Assembly (NCBI GenBank): GCA_016699715.1
Contig: CP065007.1
Span: 1,240,001 to 1,304,000, forward strand
Direction of reading: 5' to 3'
Length of the DNA: 64,000 nt
Source: Candidatus Competibacteraceae bacterium
GTDB lineage: Bacteria > Pseudomonadota > Gammaproteobacteria > Competibacterales > Competibacteraceae
Shown: one piece after another, positions 1-11,826 of the stretch
How the letters are laid out: each line of letters opens with the position of its first letter
How positions within the stretch are numbered: position 1 is the first letter of the stretch
Program-made: the position numbers and the translations under genes
Notes under the pieces: model-generated
Database searches by the model: none
What the model was told of the DNA's origin: nothing
The model's input: only the letters and a program-made list of their open reading frames with translations

Positions 1-1271
<1,271 letters not shown>

Positions 1272-1379
1272 GGTCGTCAACAGTTGTCGCCGTGGGAAAA
1301 AAGAAGGTAAGGTTACTTATCCATCATGGGTCAGACTTCGTTCAACCGCATTCTATCACCGGTGAAACTCCGTGCAGCC

Positions 1380-2618
1380 ATGAGCAAAACTTCACTCGAC
1401 AAGAGCAAGATCAAAATTCTGTTGCTGGAAGGCATCCATTCCAGCGCCGTCGAGGCGTTCCAGGCGGACGGCTATAGCAATATCGAAATCCATCCGAAAG
1501 CGCTGTCCGAACCGCAGTTGCTGGAATCGATCAGCGACGCCTATTTCGTCGGCATCCGTTCGGCCACTGAGTTAAGCGCCAGCGTCATCGAGCGTGCCCC
1601 CCGCCTGATCGGCGTCGGCTGTTTTTGCATCGGCACTAATCAGGTGAGTCTCGATACCGCCCAGGAACGCGGCATCCCGGTGTTCAACGCCCCGTTTTCC
1701 AATACCCGCAGCGTGGCCGAGCTGGTGTTGGCGGAAATCATCCTGTTGCTGCGCGGTACTCCCCAGCGCAACGCCATGGCGCATCGCGGTGGCTGGATCA
1801 AGACCGCCACCGGTTCCCACGAGGTGCGCGGTAAGTGTCTGGGCATTGTCGGCTACGGCCACATTGGTATCCAGGTTGGGTTGTTGGCCGAAGCGCTGGG
1901 CATGCGGGTGGTGTTCCATGACATCGAGACCAAGCTGGCGCTGGGCAACGCCCAAGCGCTGCCCTCGCTGAACGCGCTGCTGGAACTCGCCGATGTCGTG
2001 ACGCTGCATGTGCCGGAAACTCCGCAGACTTTTCAGATGATCGGGGCCGAACAACTGGCGCGGATGAAGCCGGGCGCCCGCTTGATCAACGCCGCCCGGG
2101 GTACGGTGGTGGATATCGATGCGCTGGTGGCGACATTGGAATCCAAACATCTGGCTGGAGCGGCGGTTGACGTGTTTCCGAGGGAACCGAAGGCCAACGA
2201 CGAGGAATTTATCTCGCCACTGCGCCGTTTCGATAACGTGCTGCTGACCCCGCATGTGGGCGGTAGCACCGAGGAAGCCCAGCAGAATATCGGTCTGGAA
2301 GTGGCGAGTAAGTTGATCAAGTACAGCAACAACGGCTCGACCCTCAGTTCGGTCAATTTCCCGGAGGTATCGCTACCCGAGCACCCCGGCAAGCACCGGT
2401 TGCTGCACATCCACCGCAATCAGCCGGGCGTGCTGTCGCGGATCAACGCCATTTTTTCCGAGCAGCGTATCAACATCGCCGGCCAGTACCTGCAAACCAA
2501 CGCCAGGATCGGTTACGTGGTGATCGATCTGGACAGCCACGAACGCGCCGAGACGTTGCATTTGAAGAAACGGCTGGAGGAAGTGGACGGTACGATTCGA
2601 AGCCGGATTCTATACTGA
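1380..2618 (+). CDS. serA: D-3-phosphoglycerate dehydrogenase
   Basis: This 412-residue cytosolic enzyme catalyses the first step of serine synthesis, NAD-linked oxidation of 3-phosphoglycerate. The NAD-binding fold is marked by GIVGYGHIGIQ, the catalytic Arg by NAARGTVVD, the catalytic His by LLTPHVGG, and a C-terminal ACT domain starts at LLHIHRNQPGVLSRI, the serine-feedback domain of the E. coli type. I chose the ATG at 1380 because MSKTSLDKSKIKILL lines up with the E. coli N-terminus (410 residues). The in-frame ATG at 1326 would add 18 residues with no family counterpart. Neither start has a strong Shine-Dalgarno sequence. The gene is divergent from the flavoprotein upstream, which fits the known coupling of SerA to D-2-hydroxyglutarate recycling. 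Confidence 0.95.
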   Translation: MSKTSLDKSKIKILLLEGIHSSAVEAFQADGYSNIEIHPKALSEPQLLESISDAYFVGIRSATELSASVIERAPRLIGVGCFCIGTNQVSLDTAQERGIPVFNAPFSNTRSVAELVLAEIILLLRGTPQRNAMAHRGGWIKTATGSHEVRGKCLGIVGYGHIGIQVGLLAEALGMRVVFHDIETKLALGNAQALPSLNALLELADVVTLHVPETPQTFQMIGAEQLARMKPGARLINAARGTVVDIDALVATLESKHLAGAAVDVFPREPKANDEEFISPLRRFDNVLLTPHVGGSTEEAQQNIGLEVASKLIKYSNNGSTLSSVNFPEVSLPEHPGKHRLLHIHRNQPGVLSRINAIFSEQRINIAGQYLQTNARIGYVVIDLDSHERAETLHLKKRLEEVDGTIRSRILY

Positions 2619-2661
2619 ACCGGCAAGGCCCATGCAGGCACGGCCATGAGGTCAACAGGCG

Positions 2662-3201
2662 ATGTCGTTGCGAGATGAGTTATTAAAAGCGGGACTGGTT
2701 CCTCCTGAGCAGGCTAAAAAGCGGGATTCGGACACGCGCCGGCAGGAGCACCAGCGCAAGAAAAACAGGGCACTGGCAGCCGAAGAGGCGACGCGACGCG
2801 AGGAAGCGCGCCAGCGCGCCGAGGCCGAGGCTTTCCGCAAGCGCGAGCAGGACCGGCAGCTAAATCAGAAACGCGAAGCGGAAAGGCAACAACGGGAGCA
2901 AGCTGCCCGCGCCCGTCAGTTGATCGATGCTCACCGCTTGAACGAGCCGTCGGCGGAGGCGATCTACAATTTTCAGGATGGCCGCTTTGTCCGCGCCGTC
3001 CGGGTCACGCCCGCCCAACGCAAGGCGCTGGCCACGGGCCGTCTGGCCATCGTCCGTGGCGATCGTGGCGAGTTTGATTTTCCGTTGGTGTCACGGGAAA
3101 CCGCGGATAAGCTGGCGCAATTTACGCCCGAACGCGTACTGCTGCTGTACCCCGAAAGCGATGGCGACGAAGCTGAGGACGAGTGGGGGGATTGGGGTTG
3201 A
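2662..3201 (+). CDS. DUF2058 protein (YaiL-like)
   Basis: This 179-residue protein begins MSLRDELLKAGLV, the usual opening of the DUF2058/YaiL family. A long highly charged Lys/Arg/Glu-rich helix covers about residues 20-95 (EEARQRAEAEAFRKRE) and is probably a coiled coil. A small C-terminal domain follows, with YNFQDGRFVRAVRVTP, and the tail is acidic. YaiL has been described as nucleoprotein- or polynucleotide-associated, but no biochemical role is established. It lies 43 bases behind serA on the same strand and may be co-transcribed. Confidence 0.8.
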   Translation: MSLRDELLKAGLVPPEQAKKRDSDTRRQEHQRKKNRALAAEEATRREEARQRAEAEAFRKREQDRQLNQKREAERQQREQAARARQLIDAHRLNEPSAEAIYNFQDGRFVRAVRVTPAQRKALATGRLAIVRGDRGEFDFPLVSRETADKLAQFTPERVLLLYPESDGDEAEDEWGDWG

Positions 3202-3278
3202 GGCGGCGGAACTGATCCCGGTCTTCCAGTCAATCCGTGGTCGGCCGAGGTAGTTGCGAGTTTGTCTTATGCATGGTT

Positions 3279-3289
3279 TTTATATCATC
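3279..3289 (-). repeat. intergenic 11-mer GATGATATAAA, copy D
   Basis: An exact copy of GATGATATAAA on the minus strand lies between the convergent ends of the DUF2058 and DUF1992 genes. A promoter here would read antisense into the DUF2058 gene, so this copy argues against a plain promoter role for the motif. Confidence 0.6.
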
Positions 3290-3326
3290 TTCTAACTCTT
3301 TCGCACGCAAGCAGATCAGCCAGGCG

Positions 3327-3704
3327 CTACCGGTTCAAGCCCGGCTCAAGCCGCTCCAGCAGTCGTTGTCGGTAGCGATCTTCCAGCAGCAGGTTGATCG
3401 GCTGGTGGCGGTTGGCGGCCAGCCGTAGCTGCAATAATTCAAGGCGGACCCGCGCCCGGCTACGTTCGCTCTCCGGTAGTTGTTGCAGCAAATGTTCAGC
3501 CTCGCGTAGTTCCTTGCGCAACTGGAGTTCCGGTGGCAGGAAGCCAGCATTTTTCAGGATACGGTAGGCGGCGCGCAACTCCTCTGGAATTGCCGAGTCG
3601 TCGTCCAGTTGCAGCGGCCTGCCCTCACCGGGTAGGCCGCTCAGCTCGCCGCGCTCGATGGCCTCGCGAATGCGGGCTTCGGCGATTTGGTCGATGGGGT
3701 TCAT
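3327..3704 (-). CDS. DUF1992 protein (DnaJC28-type conserved domain)
   Basis: This 125-residue protein opens with NPIDQIAEARIREAIERGE, followed by LSGLPGEGRPLQLDDDS, the hallmark of the DUF1992 family. The same domain is found in eukaryotic DNAJC28 and in E. coli YhdN, and its function is unknown. The remainder is helical with leucine-rich stretches. The gene lies 21 bases behind glgX on the same strand, so it is probably the last gene of that transcript. Confidence 0.8.
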   Translation of the reverse strand: MNPIDQIAEARIREAIERGELSGLPGEGRPLQLDDDSAIPEELRAAYRILKNAGFLPPELQLRKELREAEHLLQQLPESERSRARVRLELLQLRLAANRHQPINLLLEDRYRQRLLERLEPGLNR

Positions 3705-3725
3705 GCCGCCTCTGGTGAATTCAGC

Positions 3726-5867
<2,142 letters not shown>

Positions 5868-5965
5868 GGTCGGTTCTCCTGGAGAGGGTTAAGTGTTGTG
5901 ATGGTAGGAAAATGCACGGATGGACGTTCATCCGCGGCGCTTCGAAAATAGTTTATGACATTTCA

Positions 5966-5985
5966 CGCAAAGTGCTCGCTTTGCG
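5966..5985. promoter_or_regulatory. inverted repeat upstream of glgX
   Basis: CGCAAAG and CTTTGCG form a perfect 7-bp inverted repeat around a 6-base centre, about 100 bases before glgX. No T-run follows on either strand, so a regulator site is as likely as a terminator for the Tus-like gene. Confidence 0.35.
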
Positions 5986-5999
5986 CTATATAAAGTGAT

Positions 6000-6010
6000 C
6001 TTATATCATC
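6000..6010 (-). repeat. intergenic GATGATATAA motif, copy E (10 of 11)
   Basis: The minus strand reads GATGATATAAG, one mismatch at the last base from the recurrent 11-mer. It lies between the end of the Tus-like gene and the start of glgX, and reads towards glgX (start 133 bases further). Confidence 0.5.
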
Positions 6011-6039
6011 TTTTTATTGCCGGCATCTTTCTCAAACTT

Positions 6040-6936
6040 TTAACGATAAGCGCGACGATAACGATGGACGCGAATCGAAGGTAAAAACGGTTCGTCTTCA
6101 ATCCGCACATCCGCCCGTCGCAAACGAGGATTGGCGACGGGCTCTGGGGCAACCGGCACGAACTCGGGTAGACATCCATCGCGCCGCAGCGGTATCAACA
6201 CCGGCAGGGGAACTTGCATCAACCGTCGCCGAACCCCAGTGCCTTCCTGATCGGCAAAAACAATATTGGCGCGTAGGTGAGGGCAAACACCACGCACGCG
6301 CGCCAGCATTTCATCGGCTGGCACTTCGGTCAGCCGTTGCAGCTCCAGGCGAATCTGCGGGGTCTCAACTCGCTGTTCCAACAACCGGCGGGCCACGGCC
6401 ACGCTGGTGCGCTGGATTACACGGCCTTGTTTAGACCAGGTAAAGCCGATTTTCAACGGCCACTGTTCGAGCAGAGGAAGGTGTCGATACGCTTGTTTGA
6501 GGTTCAGACGAGCGGCCCCCATGCGCCGCATCGCCGCCACTACCGGTTCCTGACGGTGATGGAGATCAGCCATCATGGCATTTGCTTCGAGCCGACCGAG
6601 CACTTTCAAAGCCAACACGGCTTGCTTGAACGCATCCTTGGCAACATTGCAAGCATGCGCCGCGATCAAGGTTTCGGAGCTTGCGCCGACGATACCAGGG
6701 CAGGTCAGAGTTTCTCTCCCATCCTTACAATCTTCATACCAAAGCGCTCGATAAAGTTGGATCGCCTTGAGTCGCATATCGAGGTTGGCCGCGAGTTCGG
6801 GCTCGGTACGCGATACCCAGGACGGCAAAGCCGTGTCCCGCCGGACCGCCGCGCAAAATACGTTCAAGCACCCGAGCAATGTTTCAAATCGTTCCAATAG
6901 AGCAAGGCGTAAGGGAATCGCTGAGGGAGTCGTCAT
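6040..6936 (-). CDS. Tus-like DNA replication terminus site-binding protein (remote homologue)
   Basis: This 298-residue protein resembles E. coli Tus (309 residues) along its whole length, as judged from memory of the Tus sequence. Anchors in order are LTCPGIV near residue 77 (Tus RLPGVL), AYRHLPLL at 149-156 (Tus AYRTLTVL), GFTWSK at 164 (Tus FGWANK), the basic strand ANIVFADQ at 223 (Tus ARVWYKG), PLPVLIPLRRD at 243 (Tus PTPLIALINRD) and a C-terminal strand rich in Ile, Arg and His. Tus binds Ter sites and blocks replication forks from one side. The Tus His that reads the flipped cytosine is not evident here. I chose the ATG at 6936 because AGGAAG precedes it by five bases; a GTG lies at 6942. 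The gene is sandwiched between cysB and glgX. Confidence 0.62.
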   Translation of the reverse strand: MTTPSAIPLRLALLERFETLLGCLNVFCAAVRRDTALPSWVSRTEPELAANLDMRLKAIQLYRALWYEDCKDGRETLTCPGIVGASSETLIAAHACNVAKDAFKQAVLALKVLGRLEANAMMADLHHRQEPVVAAMRRMGAARLNLKQAYRHLPLLEQWPLKIGFTWSKQGRVIQRTSVAVARRLLEQRVETPQIRLELQRLTEVPADEMLARVRGVCPHLRANIVFADQEGTGVRRRLMQVPLPVLIPLRRDGCLPEFVPVAPEPVANPRLRRADVRIEDEPFLPSIRVHRYRRAYR

Positions 6937-6946
6937 ACGCACTTCC

Positions 6947-6961
6947 TTTTATACCATCATC
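6947..6961 (-). repeat. intergenic motif, degenerate copy F
   Basis: The minus strand reads GATGATGGTATAAAA, the recurrent motif with two extra G residues. It ends just before the ribosome-binding sequence of the Tus-like gene, so it could be that gene's -10 region or operator. Confidence 0.4.
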
Positions 6962-6983
6962 TGAATGCCTCAAAAAAACCCAC

Positions 6984-7958
6984 TCACCGCAAAGGCAACT
7001 TTAAAGAATCAAAGATAGTGGCAACTTCCTCGGGAGAGGAGGTCCGTTCCGCCTCCCGCACCCGTTCCCGGGTGAGGTGCGAAGAAAAAAGCTCAATAAA
7101 ATCGTACATGTAACTACGCAAGAAGGTTCCTCGCCTAAATCCAATCTTAGTCGTGTTCGTCGCAAACAAATGACCAGCATCCAACTGCACCAAATCCTGA
7201 TCCTGACATGGATCATATGCCATCCGTGCAACGATCCCAACCCCCATGCCCAGTCGCACATAAGTCTTAATTACATCCGCATCAGTCGCGGTGAACGCAA
7301 CATTCGGTTTGACCTGAACACTACGAAAAGCCTCATCCAACTGCGAACGACCCGTAAAGCCAAACACATAAGTCACCAAGGGATATCGAGCGACATCATA
7401 CAAGGTCAAATAAGGTAACTCGCTCAATGGATGACCATGCGGCACCAAAACACAACGCTGCCAAACATAGCAAGGCATCATTATCAAATCCTCAAACAAC
7501 TCCAAAGCTTCAGTGGCAATGGCGAAGTCGACTTCACCCAATTGCACTAGCTCGGCAATCTGCCCAGGAGAACCTTGATGGATCTGTAAAGTCACCGCTG
7601 GATAACGCTCCCGAAATATCTTAATGACCGGCGGCAACGCATAACGCGCTTGAGTATGAGTGGTCGCGATGGACAAACTACCGCGACGGTCGTCACGGTA
7701 CTCCTCCGACAAAATCTGTATATTGTTAACTTCGCACAGGATGCTTTCAGCCTTGGCAATAATATGACGACCGATGGGAGTTACCTCGGTCAAATGTTTG
7801 CCATTGCGGCTAAACAGTTCAACACCCAACTCTTCCTCCAATAATCGTAGCTGCTTGCTGATACCCGGTTGCGAGGTATACAGACTCTCGGCCGCAGCGG
7901 AAATATTCAGATTATTACGCACAATCGCGATCAAATATCGCAGTTGTTGCAATTTCAC
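6984..7958 (-). CDS. cysB: LysR-type regulator of sulfur assimilation CysB
   Basis: This 324-residue LysR-family regulator matches E. coli CysB in length and sequence. The N-terminal winged helix-turn-helix contains LYTSQPGISKQLRLLEEELG, and the effector domain carries IATTHTQARYALP, TFTGRS-like VFGFTGRSQLD, FTATDADVIKTYVRLG and the C-terminal TKIGFRRGTFLRSYMYDFI. CysB activates cysteine biosynthesis genes with N-acetylserine as inducer and sulfide/thiosulfate as anti-inducers. The GTG at 7958 gives KLQQLRYL immediately after the start, as in E. coli, and GGAG lies seven bases upstream. A TTG at 7982 is possible but less likely. Codon use is visibly richer in A and T than in glgX or malQ. Confidence 0.93.
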   Translation of the reverse strand: MKLQQLRYLIAIVRNNLNISAAAESLYTSQPGISKQLRLLEEELGVELFSRNGKHLTEVTPIGRHIIAKAESILCEVNNIQILSEEYRDDRRGSLSIATTHTQARYALPPVIKIFRERYPAVTLQIHQGSPGQIAELVQLGEVDFAIATEALELFEDLIMMPCYVWQRCVLVPHGHPLSELPYLTLYDVARYPLVTYVFGFTGRSQLDEAFRSVQVKPNVAFTATDADVIKTYVRLGMGVGIVARMAYDPCQDQDLVQLDAGHLFATNTTKIGFRRGTFLRSYMYDFIELFSSHLTRERVREAERTSSPEEVATIFDSLKLPLR

Positions 7959-8001
7959 AAAGCCACTCCATTCGAGAACCAATCAATATGAGGCACAACC
8001 A

Positions 8002-10245
8002 TCAATCCACCACAGAATGCGTCTGGCAAGACAAAAACACCATTCCAGCCAAAGGAGGCAAATCCACCACCAACGAATAAGTTTGTCCCATGTGAAAAAC
8101 CGAGACGGCAAGAATATCACCCCTAGTAGCATTAGTCAGGCCACTACCTCCATAACAACGAGCATCGGAGTTCAATACCTCCTTGTAAACCCCAGGTTCC
8201 GGCACCCCAATCCGATAGCCAAAGCGCCCCACCGCCGCAAAATTCAACGCAACCACTACCAGTGGGTCGTTATTGCCATTGCGACGCAGATACACCACAA
8301 TCGACTGAGCGGCATCATGGCAGTCCAGCCACTCAAAACCCTCCTGACTAAATTCCTGGCCATACAAACTATCAGTGGAACAATATAGGAAATTAAGGTC
8401 GCGAAGCAGTTTCTGCACACCCCGATGCTCCGGTAAGCGCAACAACTCCCAATCCAGCGCGCCATCGTAATCCCATTCGCGCTCCTGTGCGAGCTCGTTG
8501 CCCATGAATAAAAACTTTTTACCCGGATACATCCACATATAAACATAGAGTAGCCGTAAATTGGCAAAACGCTGGTGACGATCCCCCGGCATTCTGGCAA
8601 GTAACGAGCCCTTACCATGAACAACTTCATCGTGAGACAAAGGCAACATGAAGTTTTCGGTGAAAGCGTACAATAAACTGAAGGTCAACAAGTCGTGATG
8701 ATGACGACGCACAGCCGGATCAAACGAAAGATACTCCAAGATATCGTGCATCCAACCCATATTCCATTTCATACCGAAGCCTAAACCACCCATCCAGGTC
8801 GGTCGAGTAACCAAGGGCCAAGCAGTAGACTCCTCAGCGATCATCAATACGCCTGGATAACGACGATGGATGACCTCATTCAGTTCACGCAAAAAAGCAA
8901 TCGCCTCTAAATTATCATTGCCCCCAAATGGATTCGGAGCCCACTCGCCCGATTCGCGAGCGTAATCCAAATAGAGCATGGAGGCCACGGCATCGACCCG
9001 CAAGCCATCCAGATGACATTCCTCCAACCAGAAACAGGCACTAGCCAGCAGAAAATTCTTAACCTGATTACGGTTGTAATCAAAGACCAAAGTACCCCAA
9101 GTACGGTGCTCGCCACGCGCCGGATCCTCATATTCATAGAGGTGCGTACCATCGAATCGCGCCAAGGCATGAGCATCCTTGGGAAAATGGCCGGGTACCC
9201 AATCGAGGATCACTCCAATGCCCGCCTGGTGGCAGCAGTCAACCAAGCGGCGAAAATCATCCGCTGTACCGTAACGACTGGTCGGCGCGAAATAACCAGT
9301 CGGCTGATAACCCCAAGATGCATCCAACGGATGCTCGGTCACCGGCATCAATTCAATATGGGTAAAACCCAAGGAGCTCACGTAAGCCACCAAGCGTCTT
9401 GCCAACTCTTCATAAGATAAGTAGGCACCGATCTCATCCCGCTGCCAGGAACCAAGATGTACCTCGTAGACGGACAGCGGAGACTTCATCCAGTCCCGCC
9501 GCCGCAGTCGTCGCATCCAGAGATCGTCGCGCCAGGAATAGGCGGTATTGTCCACAACGATCGAGGTGGTGGCCGGTCGTCGCTCAAACCCATAACCATA
9601 AGGATCAATCTTATTCAGCAGTTCGCCGGTTTCACGGCCGAGGATATCAAAACGGTAACGCATACCGGCCGACACACCGGGCACAAATAATTCCCAGACC
9701 TCACCACGACGGCGCAAGGGATGAAACCGACCGTCCCATTCGTTAAAGTCGCCAGCCACGCTGGCACAAGCGGCATGCGGTGCCCAGACCGCGAACAGGA
9801 CTCCAACGATGCCATCCACCACGCGCGGGTGTGCCCCCAGCACGCGGTAAGCATGCATATGGCGGCCCTCGTTGAACAGGTGCAAATCATACAGACTCAA
9901 CTGCGGTGCGAAACTATAAGGATCGTAGGCGATACGTTGATCGCCGCCAGCATCCAGCCAGATCAATTGATAGTGAGTCGGCAGACTAGCGAGCGGACCC
10001 CGCCATTCGAACAAGTCGGTATCGGCCAACCGCAGCAGCGGTTGGCCGATACCGAGCAGACTGGTCTGGCGGGCGCCGGGCAGAAATACTCGAACCAGCG
10101 CCTGATCGCCACAACCGTGACATCCGAGTATCGAGCCCGGATCCGGGTGTCGCCCTGCCCGCAGCAGAGCGGCATGGTCAATCATGGGGATATCAGCCAG
10201 GGAAGCTGGATACCGCTGGCTGTTTTCGTGGTCAGAATGGGTCAT
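8002..10245 (-). CDS. glgB: 1,4-alpha-glucan branching enzyme
   Basis: The 747-residue enzyme transfers glucan segments to make the alpha-1,6 branches of glycogen. An N-terminal carbohydrate-binding module of the GlgB N1 type (LGCHGCGDQALVRVFLPGA) is followed by a CBM48 region (VVDGIVGVLFAVWAPHA, VAGDFNEWDGR). The GH13 barrel contains DGLRVDAVASMLYLDY with the catalytic Asp, MIAEESTAW with the catalytic Glu, and LSHDEVVHGKGSL. The length fits the long, two-module form (E. coli 728). The gene diverges from glgC, with 219 bases between the starts. The 3' two-thirds is lower in GC than the neighbouring glgC and malQ. Confidence 0.96.
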   Translation of the reverse strand: MTHSDHENSQRYPASLADIPMIDHAALLRAGRHPDPGSILGCHGCGDQALVRVFLPGARQTSLLGIGQPLLRLADTDLFEWRGPLASLPTHYQLIWLDAGGDQRIAYDPYSFAPQLSLYDLHLFNEGRHMHAYRVLGAHPRVVDGIVGVLFAVWAPHAACASVAGDFNEWDGRFHPLRRRGEVWELFVPGVSAGMRYRFDILGRETGELLNKIDPYGYGFERRPATTSIVVDNTAYSWRDDLWMRRLRRRDWMKSPLSVYEVHLGSWQRDEIGAYLSYEELARRLVAYVSSLGFTHIELMPVTEHPLDASWGYQPTGYFAPTSRYGTADDFRRLVDCCHQAGIGVILDWVPGHFPKDAHALARFDGTHLYEYEDPARGEHRTWGTLVFDYNRNQVKNFLLASACFWLEECHLDGLRVDAVASMLYLDYARESGEWAPNPFGGNDNLEAIAFLRELNEVIHRRYPGVLMIAEESTAWPLVTRPTWMGGLGFGMKWNMGWMHDILEYLSFDPAVRRHHHDLLTFSLLYAFTENFMLPLSHDEVVHGKGSLLARMPGDRHQRFANLRLLYVYMWMYPGKKFLFMGNELAQEREWDYDGALDWELLRLPEHRGVQKLLRDLNFLYCSTDSLYGQEFSQEGFEWLDCHDAAQSIVVYLRRNGNNDPLVVVALNFAAVGRFGYRIGVPEPGVYKEVLNSDARCYGGSGLTNATRGDILAVSVFHMGQTYSLVVDLPPLAGMVFLSCQTHSVVD

Positions 10246-10336
10246 CGGGGGAAGTTAATCGCTGTTGTTCTCAATCGCCTTCCAGTAACCCGGACCAGAG
10301 CACCGCAAGTAGCAAAAAGCCGCATTCGGGACCTAC

Positions 10337-10342
10337 TATAAT
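10337..10342 (+). promoter_or_regulatory. candidate -10 box for glgC
   Basis: A perfect TATAAT lies 122 bases before the glgC start in the divergent glgB/glgC gap. No good -35 is seen 16-18 bases upstream, so an activator may be needed or the box may be fortuitous. Confidence 0.35.
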
Positions 10343-10464
10343 TTATCGAGAAATTGCGCAGTGCCTGCCCGCCGTGCGCGGGCCACCCACCTGGAAGCGA
10401 CCGCCACCTTGCCGGGACTTCAAACCCGCAAGGGGAAAGCATAACAGAGAGAGAAAGTTAACGC

Positions 10465-11736
10465 ATGAGCGCGGCCATCACCTCACGCTTCGTCAGCCGA
10501 CTGACTCGGGAATCTCTTGCACTCATTCTGGCGGGTGGCCGGGGCAGCCGGCTCAAGCACCTGACGCTGTGGCGCGCCAAGCCGGCAACCCCCTTTGGCG
10601 GCAAGTATCGAATCATCGATTTTCCTTTATCCAACTGTATCAATTCCGGCATCCGGCGAGTTTGCGTGCTCACCCAGTACAAGGCTCATTCCCTGATCCA
10701 ACACATCCAACGTGGCTGGGGATTTTTGCGCGGCGAATTCGGCGAATTCGTGGAACTGCTACCGGCTCAACAGCGAATCGACCAATCCTCGTGGTACAAA
10801 GGCACCACCGACGCGGTTTACCAAAATCTGGATATTATCCGCACTCATGCTCCTGAATTCGTTCTTGTTCTGGCCGGTGATCATATCTATAAGATGGACT
10901 ACGGTCCGATGCTGGCACAGCATGTGGAAAGCAAGGCCGACGTCACAGTCGGCAGCATCGAGGTTCCCCGCGAACGGGCTCGCGAATTCGGGGTGCTGAC
11001 AGTCAACGAACGCAACGAAATCCTCCGTTTCGTGGAAAAACCGCAGAACCCGGAAACCCTGCCAGGGCAGAACGACATCACGTTGGCCTCGATGGGCATT
11101 TATGTATTCAACACGCGTTTTCTGTTCGAAAAACTGATCGAAGATGCCGGTATCGAAGACTCCAACCATGACTTCGGCCGGGATCTGGTACCTCGTCTGA
11201 TCGGGCGACATCGAGTAATCGCCTATCCGTTTCGCGACGTGCAAACCAAGGAACAGAGCTACTGGCGCGACGTGGGGACAGTGGATGCGTTCTGGGGGGC
11301 AAACATGGAGCTGGTCGGCGTGGACCCCGAACTGAACCTATACGATGAGCACTGGCCCATCTGGACTCATCAGGATCAATCGCCACCCGCCAAGTTCGTC
11401 TTCGACGACGAAGGCCGCCGGGGCATGGCGGTGGATTCCATGATCGCGGATGGCTGCATCATTTCCGGCGGTTACGTCAATCATTCCCTGCTGTTTTCCG
11501 GAGTCCAGGTCCATTCCTACGTTCAGCTGCGAGATGCCGTGATCCTGCCGGGTGTCGATATCGGCCGCTATTGCCGACTGCGCAAGGTTATCATTGACCG
11601 CGCTTGCATCATTCCTCCAGGAACCGTCATCGGCGAAGATCCGGAAGAGGATGCCCGTCGGTTCTACCGCACCGAGCAAGGCGTGGTTCTGGTTGCCCGC
11701 GAGATGCTGGGCCAGGAATCTCCCCCCGTTCGCTGA
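10465..11736 (+). CDS. glgC: glucose-1-phosphate adenylyltransferase (ADP-glucose pyrophosphorylase)
   Basis: GlgC makes ADP-glucose from glucose-1-phosphate and ATP, the committed and allosterically regulated step of bacterial glycogen synthesis. The 423-residue protein has the nucleotide-binding LILAGGRGSRLKHLT, the effector-region AKPATPFGGKYRIIDFPLSN, LVLAGDHIYKMDYG, FVEKP with the sugar-phosphate-site Lys, and a C-terminal left-handed beta-helix. E. coli GlgC has 431 residues. It heads a plus-strand set with malQ, guaC and thiM. No glycogen synthase (glgA) or phosphorylase lies in this window. Confidence 0.96.
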   Translation: MSAAITSRFVSRLTRESLALILAGGRGSRLKHLTLWRAKPATPFGGKYRIIDFPLSNCINSGIRRVCVLTQYKAHSLIQHIQRGWGFLRGEFGEFVELLPAQQRIDQSSWYKGTTDAVYQNLDIIRTHAPEFVLVLAGDHIYKMDYGPMLAQHVESKADVTVGSIEVPRERAREFGVLTVNERNEILRFVEKPQNPETLPGQNDITLASMGIYVFNTRFLFEKLIEDAGIEDSNHDFGRDLVPRLIGRHRVIAYPFRDVQTKEQSYWRDVGTVDAFWGANMELVGVDPELNLYDEHWPIWTHQDQSPPAKFVFDDEGRRGMAVDSMIADGCIISGGYVNHSLLFSGVQVHSYVQLRDAVILPGVDIGRYCRLRKVIIDRACIIPPGTVIGEDPEEDARRFYRTEQGVVLVAREMLGQESPPVR

Positions 11737-11826
11737 TCCGATCACCGCAATCACCGCAGTCATTTTACTTCACCCTTTCCGGCCCAATAAAACAAGAATT
11801 TTTACAATCCAAGGAGTTAATCAATT

